A stretch of 64,000 bases of DNA from CAVXXB01 sp963765585 (GCA_963765585.1 CAVXXB010000008.1:372001-436000); one strand, 5' to 3'. Positions 26,711 through 37,214 are shown, counted from the stretch's first letter. Numbers and translations are program-made. Notes: generated by a model from the letters alone, not told the origin.

Positions 26711-28465
26711 TTATTTATACAATCTCCCATTCGGCGGATATGGCACTTCAACCACTTTCTGTACAAATTTCTTCTTCTGGTATCCTTCAGGATATTTCAC
26801 TGAGTAATTGAGTTCATCCAGATAAACATCCACATATTTTCCGCCTTTTCGTGGATTTAAAATTCCAAACCGGTCAAATGTGGATCCTGTTTTTCTTTGC
26901 TGCTCTGTCAAATCCACAGAAAATGATTCTGAATCCAGGGTAACCGTAATTCTGCCGAAATCACCTGCATCGGGATCATATTTGAAAGAGAAGGGTCTTT
27001 TAATCCGATCCGGAATAAAAATCGGACCTCTTTCTTCGATCGATATGTCTTGCCTGGGTGAACAAACAGCGGTGAATGAATAGCCAAGTGAAGTCTGATC
27101 CATTACTTCGATACCCATGAATTGATGTGGTGGATTGCCCTTATACTCCCCTTCAATATCAGCCAGTTTTTCAGCACGATTAAAATATCCGAACAGCATA
27201 CGTCCATCCACAGCGCCTTCGCTGAATGTTGTCCATCCTGAAAAAGAGATGGGATCTTCAAGAGTCAACTGCCCGATATCATCGGCATAAAACCCATGAA
27301 GCGGATCTTTCACCTCGGTACCCCAAAAACGACCACCTATTTCGCCGGGGGATTCCCCCGCCCAATTGGTTTGCGACCAGCCAAAATTATGACGGGAATG
27401 AAAATCAGTTTGCTTGAATTTTGTTTTATTTCCCCTGCCATTCCAGTATGGATTTGAGGACAATTCAATTTTCTGATCGTTTACCACCAAATCAGACAAA
27501 TAGAATTTCATACTACCGTGATATACCTGCATATTATATACACCAAATCGATTGATAATACTGGGTTCTTCATTATGCCCAGCTATTAAAAAGTAACTCA
27601 TGGGTGGGTTATCAGCGAATTTAAAGGTAACTTTACCCTTCATGCCGTGGGGATTTCGCTCAATATCCCATAAATGATATGAACTCTTGCGATACCAGTG
27701 ATCAATTAATCCTAAATCACGGGCTTCCAGCAACAGCTGATGTAATTGATCGGGAGTGATATCCGGCTCATCTTTTTTTGCCCTCACATAAATTGTATCT
27801 TCATGTACATTGGATAAGGGGCCAATCCACTCTTTGAGTCGTGGCTCCGGCCAGGTATCCGGCACTTCCGCATCCGGATCATAACTCAATTCCCAGTCAT
27901 GCGGTGTGCCGTCACATGCTATGATAAACTCAGGATTAAGGATAGCGCCTTTGTTGCGGCCGGTTTTATAATCCACATGAAATTTAACATGATTCATCTT
28001 TACAGGTCCCATACGAAAACCCACAGAAGACCATACCCGCCAACCCTGGCGCTCATCATTAAAAAAACCGATATAAAAACCGACGCCTTCTTTTTCAGGC
28101 GCAATTAATGATAGTTTACCAGAAGCAGAGAACTTGTCTTTAAATGAAAATGGACCGATGGGCATGGCATAATATGCCGGTGTGGTGGATTGCCAAATCT
28201 CGCCACCAATTTCACCGGCACCGGTACCATTATGATCAGACGGCAACCAGCCAAAATTTTGTTCAATTTCCGGACAGTCCGAACAATTCACTCGGTTATT
28301 ATAGCCTTCCCAGCCCGGATCACTATCAAAATTCTCGAAAACCTGTTGAATTTTTCCGTTATTGACATTTTGTGCATTCAATACAGCAATCAGCATGATC
28401 ACCATTATTGAAAGTAAAGGTTTAAATAAATTTAAATTGGATGATGATATTTTTTGAATGTTCAC
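26711..28465 (-). CDS. Secreted protein of unknown function with two homologous modules
   Basis: This is a 584-residue protein. It starts at GTG 28465, set by AAGGGAA about seven bases upstream. A hydrophobic signal runs to VLNAQ. The family was not recognised by name. There are two modules: residues ~65-150 contain FGWLPSDHNGTGAGEIGGEI then W, and ~370-450 contain FGWSQTNWAGESPGEIGGRF then W. Each is followed by a YYAMPIGPFSF or FYADDIGQLTL block and an S(G)KLSL or SGWTTF strand, indicating an internal duplication. The beta-rich composition suggests concanavalin/LamG-like glycan-binding sandwiches. It lies between the PhoD gene and a propeller lipoprotein and is probably a surface glycan-binding or -cleaving protein (inference). 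Confidence 0.75.
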   Translation of the reverse strand: MNIQKISSSNLNLFKPLLSIMVIMLIAVLNAQNVNNGKIQQVFENFDSDPGWEGYNNRVNCSDCPEIEQNFGWLPSDHNGTGAGEIGGEIWQSTTPAYYAMPIGPFSFKDKFSASGKLSLIAPEKEGVGFYIGFFNDERQGWRVWSSVGFRMGPVKMNHVKFHVDYKTGRNKGAILNPEFIIACDGTPHDWELSYDPDAEVPDTWPEPRLKEWIGPLSNVHEDTIYVRAKKDEPDITPDQLHQLLLEARDLGLIDHWYRKSSYHLWDIERNPHGMKGKVTFKFADNPPMSYFLIAGHNEEPSIINRFGVYNMQVYHGSMKFYLSDLVVNDQKIELSSNPYWNGRGNKTKFKQTDFHSRHNFGWSQTNWAGESPGEIGGRFWGTEVKDPLHGFYADDIGQLTLEDPISFSGWTTFSEGAVDGRMLFGYFNRAEKLADIEGEYKGNPPHQFMGIEVMDQTSLGYSFTAVCSPRQDISIEERGPIFIPDRIKRPFSFKYDPDAGDFGRITVTLDSESFSVDLTEQQRKTGSTFDRFGILNPRKGGKYVDVYLDELNYSVKYPEGYQKKKFVQKVVEVPYPPNGRLYK

Positions 28466-28787
28466 TTTTTTCCCTTCTTAAGATTATTGTATGATGGCGC
28501 TGCAGATTCATTATTTTTTTTTGACAGGATAACAGGATTTAAATTAACATTGTGGAATTAAGAGAGTGAAAAATACCACTGCTGAATCCAAAGTTCCAAA
28601 TACACCGGCCGAGTACAATTAATACCATATAGCCTACCACATTTGCGTATTTTCTAATTCCAAATTCCTAATTCCTAATTATTTTTTGTTTGCGTCTTTG
28701 CGAGAGACAAATTATCAGATAATAGATTTATTCGGCCACGCATTCCCAGGTACAAATTGGGAACGAGGGATCTAAAGCGTCTTAGTT
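28466..28787. other. Spacer with repeat fragments only
   Basis: No gene is supported. The spacer holds fragments of the AATTCCAAATTCCTAATTCC array (about 28654-28680), TTTGCGTCTTTGCGAGAGAC (about 28690-28709), a GACAGGATAACAGGATTT unit (about 28524), and a weak hairpin TTCCCA...TGGGAA (about 28744-28763). Confidence 0.5.
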
Positions 28788-30209
28788 CTATTGTAAATCG
28801 AATCCGAATAGCTGCGCATCGGTTAGTTCAAACTCAAGAACGGCTTTTTTGCCGGATAACCCGCTCCAACTTACAGAATGGGCGATATTATCTCCTGAAA
28901 TCTCTTGCCAGCCATAGCCATCAAGTGGATTTCCATTAGTATCCAGGAGTCTAATTTTGCAGGATCCCACCACATTGGCATTTATTGTTATAGAATTTGC
29001 ATTGATCTTTACCGGCTTTGTTACCAGTCTGCCCTTGTTGATACTGGCTTCCATAGCGACATAACGGTCGCGGGGCATTCTTGCCAAACCAATTTGTCTT
29101 TCTGTAAAACGGGCTACTTTGTGTCCACGTTCATATCCGCCATAGTATACATATGTTTCATCCCCAACAATGATTTGCTCATCTCCCCAGACCATGGCGT
29201 GATCCCATGTTCCAGGAATCATATTTCGATCGAGAAACGGTTCATGGTCGCGGTGCCAGGTTTCGCCATCACGGGTCCAGGCCAGAACCGTATAACCAAG
29301 GCCAGCGGCCTTGCGGTTAAGATCGCCCATTTCCTTTCCGGTTTTACCCGGCGTGGCATTAATATCATCACGAAGAATTTTTACCAACCCGATCATCAAA
29401 TCGCCACGGGTAATCACCCCAGACATGGCATAAAACTGAGTTTCACCCTTTTCTATTGGTGCACCTATTTTACCCGTCATAATGGGCCAAATCTCTTTCC
29501 AGTCCACCAGGTTATCGCTGACACTCATGTGTGGTGTACGTTTATTATCTTTCCACTCTTCGTTGCGATACCACTGTGATACAATGGCCATGTAGCGTTT
29601 TCGAATCGGATCCCAATGCAGGGAAGAAATGTCATGATTGTGTATGAGTGTTGCTTGTGGTCTGATCGGTTTAAACGTATAGCCATCTGGGGAGGCGGAA
29701 AACATCAGGCCATCATTGACATATTCCGTTTTGCCCGGCGGTATGAATTTCCGGTACGCTGCAAAAATATATCTCTCCTCGGGCTTTTTATACTCTTTTC
29801 CATGATCAAGTACTGTGACGCCAAATTTGATAATATGCGGATCTTCCAGCACACGGTGCGGCCTGATCCAGTTAATCCCATCTTTCGATTCAATATAGCC
29901 GATATGAGATTGACTCTGATTTTCGGGCGTATTATACCACATACGATATATCTGTCTGTCCTCATCATATAGGACCGATAAATAGGGTTGAAAATTGTCA
30001 TCTCCGCCCTTTTTTCCGGTTATCACCGGTTCCGGAAGTTTTACAGGATTATTCACGGTCCTGTTCAACATAGATTGATCAGCAATCAGAAAATTATCGA
30101 TAAATAGATGCGGCCCGGGATTAAGAACAATCGCTTCTTCTTTCTGCGTATTACAGCCGAAGATGGCAAGCAGAAATAGTAATAGAGAAATTCGTTTAAA
30201 TATTTTCAT
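28788..30209 (-). CDS. Five-bladed-propeller-like lipoprotein (glycoside hydrolase 32/43-like fold)
   Basis: This is a 473-residue lipoprotein (lipobox AIFGC) starting at ATG 30209 with GGAG six bases before. The body has propeller strands typical of proteins annotated as GH32/GH43-like: IYRMWYNTPENQSQSHIGYI, SKDGINW, ISSLHWDPIRKRYMAIVSQW, VLAWTRDGETWHRDHEPFL, DHAMVWGDEQIIVGDETYVY then YGG. A C-terminal beta-sandwich (~390-473) has VVGSCKIRLLDTNGNPLDGY. It is probably a surface glycosidase or glycan-binding protein. Catalytic acids were not assigned. Confidence 0.72.
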   Translation of the reverse strand: MKIFKRISLLLFLLAIFGCNTQKEEAIVLNPGPHLFIDNFLIADQSMLNRTVNNPVKLPEPVITGKKGGDDNFQPYLSVLYDEDRQIYRMWYNTPENQSQSHIGYIESKDGINWIRPHRVLEDPHIIKFGVTVLDHGKEYKKPEERYIFAAYRKFIPPGKTEYVNDGLMFSASPDGYTFKPIRPQATLIHNHDISSLHWDPIRKRYMAIVSQWYRNEEWKDNKRTPHMSVSDNLVDWKEIWPIMTGKIGAPIEKGETQFYAMSGVITRGDLMIGLVKILRDDINATPGKTGKEMGDLNRKAAGLGYTVLAWTRDGETWHRDHEPFLDRNMIPGTWDHAMVWGDEQIIVGDETYVYYGGYERGHKVARFTERQIGLARMPRDRYVAMEASINKGRLVTKPVKINANSITINANVVGSCKIRLLDTNGNPLDGYGWQEISGDNIAHSVSWSGLSGKKAVLEFELTDAQLFGFDLQ

Positions 30210-30268
30210 TTAAATCTCCAATTTAAAATGTTATTTTTAAAAACCACAGAGAACAGTGTCTCTATTAT

Positions 30269-31172
30269 TTACAGCCCAAACTTCTCCATATCGCGATGGA
30301 CCTGACTTACCAAATGTTCAGGATATTTTTGCAGCGGCGGTAATACGTTAATATCGCATAATCCGGTTTTCTTCATCATCACTTTAAGCAGGCTTATGAC
30401 ATCGCTTAACACTTTATCTTTCTGATGATATTCTGCAATCGGATTAATTATTTGCTGAAGTTCTTCAGCTCGATTTTGGTCCCCATTTTTAAATGCCGAT
30501 AACATTTCTTTAAACATCTGTGGTATAATATTGCCGGTGCTGGGCACAATACCGTCAAATCCAATATTAAGGGCATGAAGAGATTGCGTGGTCCAGCCGC
30601 TGTAGAGCAGGAAATCGTTGCGTTTTGCAAATTTATCGCACAGGACTTGCATGCGATCAAGTGACCGTTCTGAGTCTTTAAGACCGATAATATTGGGATG
30701 TTCACTTAGTTTCTCGACCACAGAAACCGGAACTGAAATTTTAGTTGTTGCCGGTATATTATAAATAATGAGTGGTAGCGGTAGTGCATCCGCCAGATTT
30801 TGAAAATAGTCCAGAACCTGTTGCTCTGTTATGGGAAAATATGCCGGAAGATGTGCCACTAGCGCATCGACATCCGCATCTTTACAGATATGGGCAAAAT
30901 CCAGAACATATTCAAGGCAGGTATCAGATATTCCGACAAAAACAGGCGCCCTTTTGTTCACGATTTCAACAGTCTTTGCAAGGAGTGATGTTTTTCATCG
31001 CACGTGACATCGATACTGCTTCTCCAGTCGTGCCTAAAATAAAGGGAATACAATCGGAATCAAGGTAAAAATTCAACATTATTTTCAATGCATGATCATC
31101 AATGTTGTTTTTTGTATCAAACGGTGAAATCATAGGAATGATTACACCATTATAGTTATTCAGATGGTTCAT
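30269..31172 (-). CDS. DapA-type aldolase, interrupted by a +1 frameshift
   Basis: The N-terminal frame (ATG 31172) has VIIPMISPFDTKNNIDDHAL and ILGTTGEAVSMSRAM, then breaks. The other frame gives SLLAKTVEIVNKRAPVFVGI, then LIIYNIP (catalytic Tyr), IIGLKDSERS (Schiff-base Lys) and a normal C-terminus. Deleting one T from the T5 run at plus 30991-30995 fuses the frames into a normal 300-residue protein; the total is 3n+1. It is a close relative of 15053-15961 (shared GLKDSER, VPSTGN and LPPL blocks). It would be an aldolase for a 2-keto-3-deoxy acid or similar if the frameshift is a read error. Confidence 0.82.
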
Positions 31173-31562
31173 TCTTAGCTCGCATCCAATCTGTTTTAGA
31201 GTCCAATATTAAATCCTGTATCATTATTTGATTTTGCCCTTTTTGCATCAAAGAGAAACTAATTATGAAATAATCAATGATATATTGAGGAGAATTGATA
31301 ATAAAGGGCCTATTCCGGAAAAGATTTATATAATCTAATGTACCTAAAATTCTCCAATTAATAGTAAACGTGAGATGTAAATTAGAGATAATAATTACTC
31401 AAATTCCAAATTTCTCAGATAAGGATCATAGAATCTAATAGACATGAATTATCATAATTCGGACCGGTAAAACCGGTAAGAGGATAATTTTTCAATTAAT
31501 CCTCTTATGGCGTTGAGATCATATTCGTATTACACAGTATATGTAACTATCCGGGACTATAG
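31173..31562. other. Spacer with small hairpins, no gene
   Basis: No supported open frame. It contains ACCGG-TAAAA-CCGGT (about 31463-31477) and the inverted repeat TAAGAGGAT...ATCCTCTTA (31477-31507). Together these may act as a terminator or processing site 55-100 bases after the stop of the seven-repeat lipoprotein gene. Part of an AAATTAGAGATAATAATTAC-type unit lies at about 31381. Confidence 0.45.
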
Positions 31563-33129
31563 TTATTGGATCTGCCCGGTCGGATCGACCTTTAAAATAT
31601 ACAAATTGCTGGATCGGCTATTACTTCCAGATGAACCACTTATGACATAACCACTTGGAGTATCTTCACGGACGCATGAAGCAGCATCTTTACTCCGGCC
31701 ACCATAGATTTCATCCCAGAGCAATGTTCCGGAATTGTCTATTTTCACTATATATAGATCCTCATCATCATCACTAGCAGAGAAACTTTTCGAACTACCG
31801 ACAATCAGATAACCCTGGTCATTGGTGCGGATAATGGCTGAACCGCCATCATTTCTATTTCCACCATAAGAACCTTGCCACATTTCATTACCTGATGAAT
31901 CAGTTTTTACAACATAAACGTCTTGTGCATTATCAACTGTGTAGCCGGTCATTACATAGCCACCATCATCAGCTATGACAACATCGTTAGCCTCATCCCA
32001 GTCGGCGCCACCATAAGTTTTTGCCCATTTTTCGTTCCCGGCTGCGTCTGTTTTTACGAGATAGAAATCTATGGCAGACGGCAGTTGACTGAGAGCCGGC
32101 AAATATATATCCACCATCCACAGTCTGCTTGACGCCGTGGGCATTTTCTCCCTGATACGCCCCGGGTATTTTTGAACCGTAAGTTTTTGACCATTCCTGA
32201 GTCAAACTGCCATCAAGTTTAATGAGCAAAGCATCCAAAAGGTCTTCTGTTATCCCGGTATTGTTTGTTTTACCGGCAACAATATATCCCCCATCAGCTG
32301 TTTTTTCTATGGCATATGCCAAATCGACCAGAGCGCCGCCATAGGTTTGCCAATCTTCCAGAGTTCCATTTGCATCTGTTTTTACAACATATACTTTGTC
32401 TGACGTCAGGTCGCTCGTCGCAGATCCACCGGTAGCAACAAATCCTCCATCAGAGGCAATCACAACACTGCTGAAACTCGAAGTACCAGCGCCGGGATAT
32501 GATTTTGTCCATTGCACGTTTCCATAACGGTCCAGGTACGTGAGCGTCGCAACATTCCAACCCAGACTTGCATCAAAAGAAGTACCAGCAATTATAAAAC
32601 CACCATTATTTGTAATTCGCACAGAGGAGGCTGCATTGTTTTCCTGGGTTCCAATAATACGTTCAAATGTAGTCAAAGCGCCAGAAGCTGATGTACCGCC
32701 TGCAGTAAGATCATAATAATCAGGACTGGTTTTAGCATTGCTCTCAATTTTAATCCTTGCAGAGAAAATTCCACTTATAAGTGGGTCAAATTTCACCCTG
32801 ATAACTGTTGACTCAATCTCACCTAAATTAATCTGCCCTGAGTCAATCACTGTAAATAAACCGGCATCGGTGCCCTCAACATCTAATCCAGGGATAGACA
32901 ACTGCTCATCACCGCTGTTACTGATTTTGAAATCGCGATATGCACTTTGACCGGCAGGAATTTGACCGAAGTAAAGTTCCGGTTGTGGGGCTATCACTAT
33001 TGTTGGGCCGGTAGTTGTTGGGTCTGTTGTACCGTTTTCTGATGAACAACCAGTGAATGACAAATTCAAGGATAATATTATAAAGAAAAGGTAAGACAGA
33101 ATGAATTTAACATTAGGTGAAATTTTCAT
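31563..33129 (-). CDS. Lipoprotein with ASH-like domain and seven-repeat propeller, +1 frameshift
   Basis: It starts at ATG 33129 with AAGGAG upstream; the lipobox is SFTGC. Residues ~45-140 are a choice-of-anchor D/ASH-like domain (LYFGQIPAGQSAYRDFKISN then SG). Seven repeats of the form W.KTYGG...A..V..T.DGGYI.AG.T..D..LVKTD..G follow, as expected for a seven-bladed propeller. The frame breaks between repeats 4 and 5. One extra T in GTCTGCC (plus about 32074-32077) restores a 521-residue protein, with length 3n+1. No enzyme motif was seen. It is probably a surface protein. It lies downstream of the TonB receptor, beyond a strong terminator. Confidence 0.78.
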
Positions 33130-33228
33130 TTTTACATACTCCTTTTTTGATCATTTTTATTAAATCAGGGTTTTTGTATGAAATTTCAGGAATATAGTTC
33201 CTGTGCGATTAATAATATGATCAAATCA

Positions 33229-33259
33229 AAAACAGCGCAGCATTTCACTGCGCTGTTTT
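33229..33259 (-). terminator. Intrinsic terminator after the TonB receptor gene
   Basis: AAAACAGCGCAG (33229-33240) and CTGCGCTGTTTT (33248-33259) form a perfect 12-bp stem with a 7-base loop. It lies about 40 bases after the receptor stop codon. The flanking A and T runs make it usable on either strand. Confidence 0.88.
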
Positions 33260-33299
33260 ATTATATTCTAACTATAACAACCAATTTGTAAAAAAATTA

Positions 33300-36143
33300 T
33301 TAAAGAGACAAACGCAAACCGGCACGTAGCCAGTAACCATAGTATTCTTGCTGCAGTGGCCGATCGGCAATTTCAAAATAGTCAATCTGAGGTTCATCCA
33401 GTATATTGACAAATTCAGCAAAGATATCCAGTTGAGGAATTATTTTATAGCTGGCTGATAAATCCATCTGCATGTGGGCATCACGCCATTCGTCTTCACT
33501 TCCATCCGGATTTGAGCTTACCTCTCTCAGATATTTCCCTTGATAGTTTACAGTAAACCGGCCGGAAAATCCGCCCCACTCGTAGGCCAGAGCTATATTA
33601 CCAATGTCACCAGCCTGTCCCGGCAATACTTTTACATCTTCACGAATATCTTTTACCAGATCAGAATTTGCCCAGGTATGGGTATAGTTGGCATATATTC
33701 CGAATCCTGCCCAGAAACCAGGCAGAAAATTAAGTTGTTGCTGCCAGTTCACTTCAATACCAAGTATCGTGGCTGCACCGCCATTTACCGGACCTCTGAA
33801 TTCCCATCCATCAAATTGAGAAGTAGGATCATCGATATCTTCGCGAAGTTCAAAAATGATGTTATCCATACTCTTATAGAAAACACCACCCGATAGTACA
33901 CCAACACCAACAAAATAATGCTCACCCATTAGATCCAAATTCCAAGATTCGGTAACAGCCAGATCCGAATTTCCTTCCCGAATCTCTTCGCCATCAAAGT
34001 CTAACGATGAATATGGTACAAGATCCCAGTAGTTTGGCCGGGCCATAGTTCTGGTCACAGCAAACCTGAGATTGCTCATGCGATCCAATTGATATTTCAG
34101 GTGAAGGTTTGGCATAAATAAGCCATAACTTCTATCACTGGTTGAGTCCTGGTTTGCAACCAGGTCACCATCTGTATTAAAACGAAGTACTGTTCCGGTG
34201 TAGTCATTTTGAGTATGCTCATAGCGTATACCTGCCAAAACAACCCATTCACTCAAATTGACGGTAGTCATCGCATAGCCGGCATAAATTTTTTCTTTAG
34301 CCAGATAAGTTTGTCCAAACGTATCCCAAATCTCTGTACTACCGACAAATCCGTCATCGTTATCACGCCATTGATTAAAGAATTCTTCTACCTTATCGGC
34401 ATCCGGTGCCGGGCCATAACGATAATTATTATTCAAAAAATCCATGGTTCCATCATCCCTGCCGGCTTCCATCTGGCTCATAAAAACATCATCGCCTTCC
34501 CAATCATAGCCTTTACGATCATCTTTCCGGTCTTTTTCTTTATTTCGCACTTTACCACCAATCTTAAAATCGGAGGCATAACCGGCGAACGTATAGGGCA
34601 TTTTATAATTTAACCCGATTGTCAGGTTCTGATCAGATGCACTTGTGTTTCGATAGTCTACAGCTCGCAATTCATATCCCGCGGCGTCGAATTCACTGAA
34701 CACATCCGCATCCCCTACATTCGTTTGATTCCATTTTGGATATGCCGGATCGCTATAGTCAATTCTGAAATTATAATTATCTTCAATCGAACGCCATTCA
34801 GAATCAATCTGAGGTTGATGTTTTTCATCACTAAAACTATAAGAAACTTTATAATCCAGAACACTATTGCCAAGCATATGCTCACCACCTGCAGAAAATG
34901 CTTGCTGAACCAGTTCTTCGAGTCTTTGCCCAGATTCCATCTCAATTCTTGCACCTTCGAGAGTCGTACCGCCTGAGTCCAGATAATCACCACGGCCCAT
35001 ACGCACACGCTTCCGGCCAAAGGTCTGATCATCATCCAGTTTATTCCACATGGCATCAATAAAAAAACGTGTGGTCTGAACAGGACGAAATTCAAAAGTG
35101 GCGCCCACGCCATAACGATCACGGACATTGTAAAAATCTCTTAAATCTACATCATCCAGAGCCCAACCGCCACGTACTACGCCGCCGTCGTCGGCAGTAG
35201 GATCATCATACCCGGTTTCTTTGTTATGGGCCCCTTTATCCGTGCGATCCCAGTTTGCAGTAAGGGTAAGTCCCATATTATTATTCGTACCAAAACGATT
35301 ACTATAACTAAATTTACCCTGGTAAATGGCATTGCCTCTTAAGGCAGTATATCCACCACCAAGCGTGGCACGAAGACGCATTCCGCTATAGTCAAATGCA
35401 TTTCTGGTGATCAAATTTACTGTTCCGCCAATTGCATCCCCATCCATATCAGGAGTGAGTGCTTTGACAACCTCGATGGAAGCCATCTGGTTAGAACCAA
35501 TAACATCCAACTGTGAATAACGTTCTTCTACACGGCTGGTTGCCAGTTCTTCACCATTAACTTTCACATTACTCAGGCGTGGCTCTGTTCCACGAACCAG
35601 CACATATCGCCCTTCACCCTGGCTGCGGTCAATGTATACACCCGGTACACGCTGTACCACGTCTGCTGTAGTGTAATCGGGGAATAATTCCATTTGTTCA
35701 CGGGAAACTACATTTTTAATATTGGGTGAAACCCGTTGCTGGTTCAGAGCCTTCATCTGTCCTTCCAACTGCCCCTCAACCACAATAGTTTCAGTGCTCA
35801 TAGCTGATAAATTAAGACGAATCTCATCCAGAACCACACGGCCTCCGGAACTGGTCACACTGACCGGAGCAGTATAATCTTCATAACCAATATAGGCGAT
35901 CATCAATTGATAATCTCCATCAGGCACATTTGCAATTACAAACACACCTTCTCTGTCAGTGGCCGCTCCCATACTGGTGCCCTGCAGCATCACATTGGCA
36001 CCAACCAGGTATTCGCCTGTACTGGCATCGGCTACCTGACCGGCGATCATGCCCTGGGCATAAAGCATACCGGTAGATGCCATTAAAAGAAAAAACAATA
36101 CAAAGCATGCGCTTCGCATCAACAACGGAGATTTGTTAGTCAT
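33300..36143 (-). CDS. TonB-dependent outer-membrane receptor
   Basis: This is a 947-residue protein from ATG 36143, which has GGAGG upstream. The order is: signal peptide ending MLYAQG; carboxypeptidase-regulatory-like domain (~25-105, AGQVADASTGEYLVGANVML); TonB plug (~130-240, YTTADVVQRVPGVYIDRSQG, EVVKALTPDMDGDAIGGTVN); 22-strand barrel ending in YWLRAGLRLSL. It transports a large or scarce ligand, probably an oligosaccharide, with energy from TonB-ExbBD. No SusD partner gene is adjacent. A strong promoter with the shared GAGCANTGCTC operator lies at 36403-36431, leaving a ~250-base leader. Confidence 0.95.
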   Translation of the reverse strand: MTNKSPLLMRSACFVLFFLLMASTGMLYAQGMIAGQVADASTGEYLVGANVMLQGTSMGAATDREGVFVIANVPDGDYQLMIAYIGYEDYTAPVSVTSSGGRVVLDEIRLNLSAMSTETIVVEGQLEGQMKALNQQRVSPNIKNVVSREQMELFPDYTTADVVQRVPGVYIDRSQGEGRYVLVRGTEPRLSNVKVNGEELATSRVEERYSQLDVIGSNQMASIEVVKALTPDMDGDAIGGTVNLITRNAFDYSGMRLRATLGGGYTALRGNAIYQGKFSYSNRFGTNNNMGLTLTANWDRTDKGAHNKETGYDDPTADDGGVVRGGWALDDVDLRDFYNVRDRYGVGATFEFRPVQTTRFFIDAMWNKLDDDQTFGRKRVRMGRGDYLDSGGTTLEGARIEMESGQRLEELVQQAFSAGGEHMLGNSVLDYKVSYSFSDEKHQPQIDSEWRSIEDNYNFRIDYSDPAYPKWNQTNVGDADVFSEFDAAGYELRAVDYRNTSASDQNLTIGLNYKMPYTFAGYASDFKIGGKVRNKEKDRKDDRKGYDWEGDDVFMSQMEAGRDDGTMDFLNNNYRYGPAPDADKVEEFFNQWRDNDDGFVGSTEIWDTFGQTYLAKEKIYAGYAMTTVNLSEWVVLAGIRYEHTQNDYTGTVLRFNTDGDLVANQDSTSDRSYGLFMPNLHLKYQLDRMSNLRFAVTRTMARPNYWDLVPYSSLDFDGEEIREGNSDLAVTESWNLDLMGEHYFVGVGVLSGGVFYKSMDNIIFELREDIDDPTSQFDGWEFRGPVNGGAATILGIEVNWQQQLNFLPGFWAGFGIYANYTHTWANSDLVKDIREDVKVLPGQAGDIGNIALAYEWGGFSGRFTVNYQGKYLREVSSNPDGSEDEWRDAHMQMDLSASYKIIPQLDIFAEFVNILDEPQIDYFEIADRPLQQEYYGYWLRAGLRLSL

Positions 36144-36402
36144 GCGTACCTCCAAATTAAAGGGTTAGTAAAAATTTGCAAGTTAAGGACAATTTTGTCT
36201 GAATAACTTTCCTGGACATCACCTCCTTTTTCAACTGTTAAATGTCTGTTCATATTTGATTGATATTTAAATTGCACATTCTTTCATATATCATGGGTTC
36301 ACTGGATTTATATTAAATCAGTGATGATTAAGTTAAAGTTTGAATTCTCAAAACTCTTCCCGTATATGCAGTAATATATGGCCCCAAGCTTGATAAGCAC
36401 AA

Positions 36403-36431
36403 AATATAGAGCATTGCTCTGTTATTGTCAA
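36403..36431 (-). promoter_or_regulatory. TonB-receptor promoter with shared palindromic operator in the spacer
   Basis: On the minus strand TTGACA (36426-36431), a 17-base spacer and TATATT (36403-36408) form the promoter. The palindrome GAGCATTGCTC (36409-36419; 13 bp AGAGCATTGCTCT counting the edges) fills the spacer next to the -10 box. The same element lies at the sulfatase promoter (19810-19820). A bound protein here would block the promoter. Confidence 0.7.
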
Positions 36432-36443
36432 GCCTTTTTTTTC

Positions 36444-37208
36444 TCAAACACAGGCACTAAGCCCGCCATCGACAAAAAATGTCTGGCCGTTTACATAAGA
36501 TGATGCCTGTGAAGCCAGGAAAATGGCTGCGCCAATCAGTTCCTCGGGATTCCCCCAGCGATCTGCCGGAACCCGTGAACATAACCAGGCATCAAATTCT
36601 TTATTTTCATACAGGGATTTTGTCATTTCTGTTTTAAAGTAACCGGGCGCAATGGCATTGATCTGGATATTGTGTTTCCCCCAATCGGTTGCCATTCCTT
36701 TTGTAAGTAATTTAAGGCCACCCTTCGCCGCAGTATATGGTGCTATCGTGGGTCGGGCCAGTTCACTTTGTATGGAACAAATATTGATAATTTTGCCTGA
36801 TTTTCGCTGTATCATATCAGGAACAACGGTTTTGGCCGTTAGAAAGGCTCCTGTAAGATTGATATCTAAAATTCTCTGCCAATCTTCCAGTTTAAATTCT
36901 TCTAACGGTCCACGAATCTGAATACCAGCGTTATTAACAAGGATATCTATAGATCCGATATCGTTTTTGAGCTTCTCAATAGCTTTTAGAATACCTTTCT
37001 CATCCCGCACATCAAAAACAGAACCAAATGCTGAAATTCCTTCATCATTCAGGGTTTTAACGCTTTCGGATAATTGATTCTCATCAATATCGCTAAGGAT
37101 CACCCGGCATCCTGCCTGACCCAGGCCACGGGCGAGGGTTAATCCGATTCCCCGGCCGGAACCGGTGATTAAGGCGGTTTTGTCTTTTATGTTGAATAAG
37201 CTATTCAT
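36444..37208 (-). CDS. idnO: SDR oxidoreductase, gluconate 5-dehydrogenase-like
   Basis: This is a 254-residue classical short-chain dehydrogenase: nucleotide motif TGSGRGIG, NNAG, catalytic Ser in NICSIQSELARP, YTAAK (Tyr/Lys), and C-terminal GQTFFVDGG. Blocks NINLTGAFL-like, ICSIQSEL, IAPGYFKTEMTKSLYE and PADRWGNPEELIGAAIFLAS closely resemble gluconate 5-dehydrogenase (IdnO/Gno), which interconverts gluconate and 5-ketogluconate. Related 2-deoxy-gluconate or keto-deoxy acid dehydrogenases cannot be excluded. It lies directly upstream of the TonB-receptor promoter. Confidence 0.82.
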   Translation of the reverse strand: MNSLFNIKDKTALITGSGRGIGLTLARGLGQAGCRVILSDIDENQLSESVKTLNDEGISAFGSVFDVRDEKGILKAIEKLKNDIGSIDILVNNAGIQIRGPLEEFKLEDWQRILDINLTGAFLTAKTVVPDMIQRKSGKIINICSIQSELARPTIAPYTAAKGGLKLLTKGMATDWGKHNIQINAIAPGYFKTEMTKSLYENKEFDAWLCSRVPADRWGNPEELIGAAIFLASQASSYVNGQTFFVDGGLSACV

Positions 37209-37214
37209 TGATTT

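Noticed and set aside
29616..29972. Plus-strand open frames inside the minus-strand genes (for example here and at 28905-29579)
   Set aside because: They are complements of well-supported proteins, with no ribosome sites and arbitrary composition.
33188..33204. Operator CAGGAA-TATAG-TTCCTG upstream of the seven-repeat lipoprotein gene
   Set aside because: Short six-base arms, no second copy and no convincing promoter around it.
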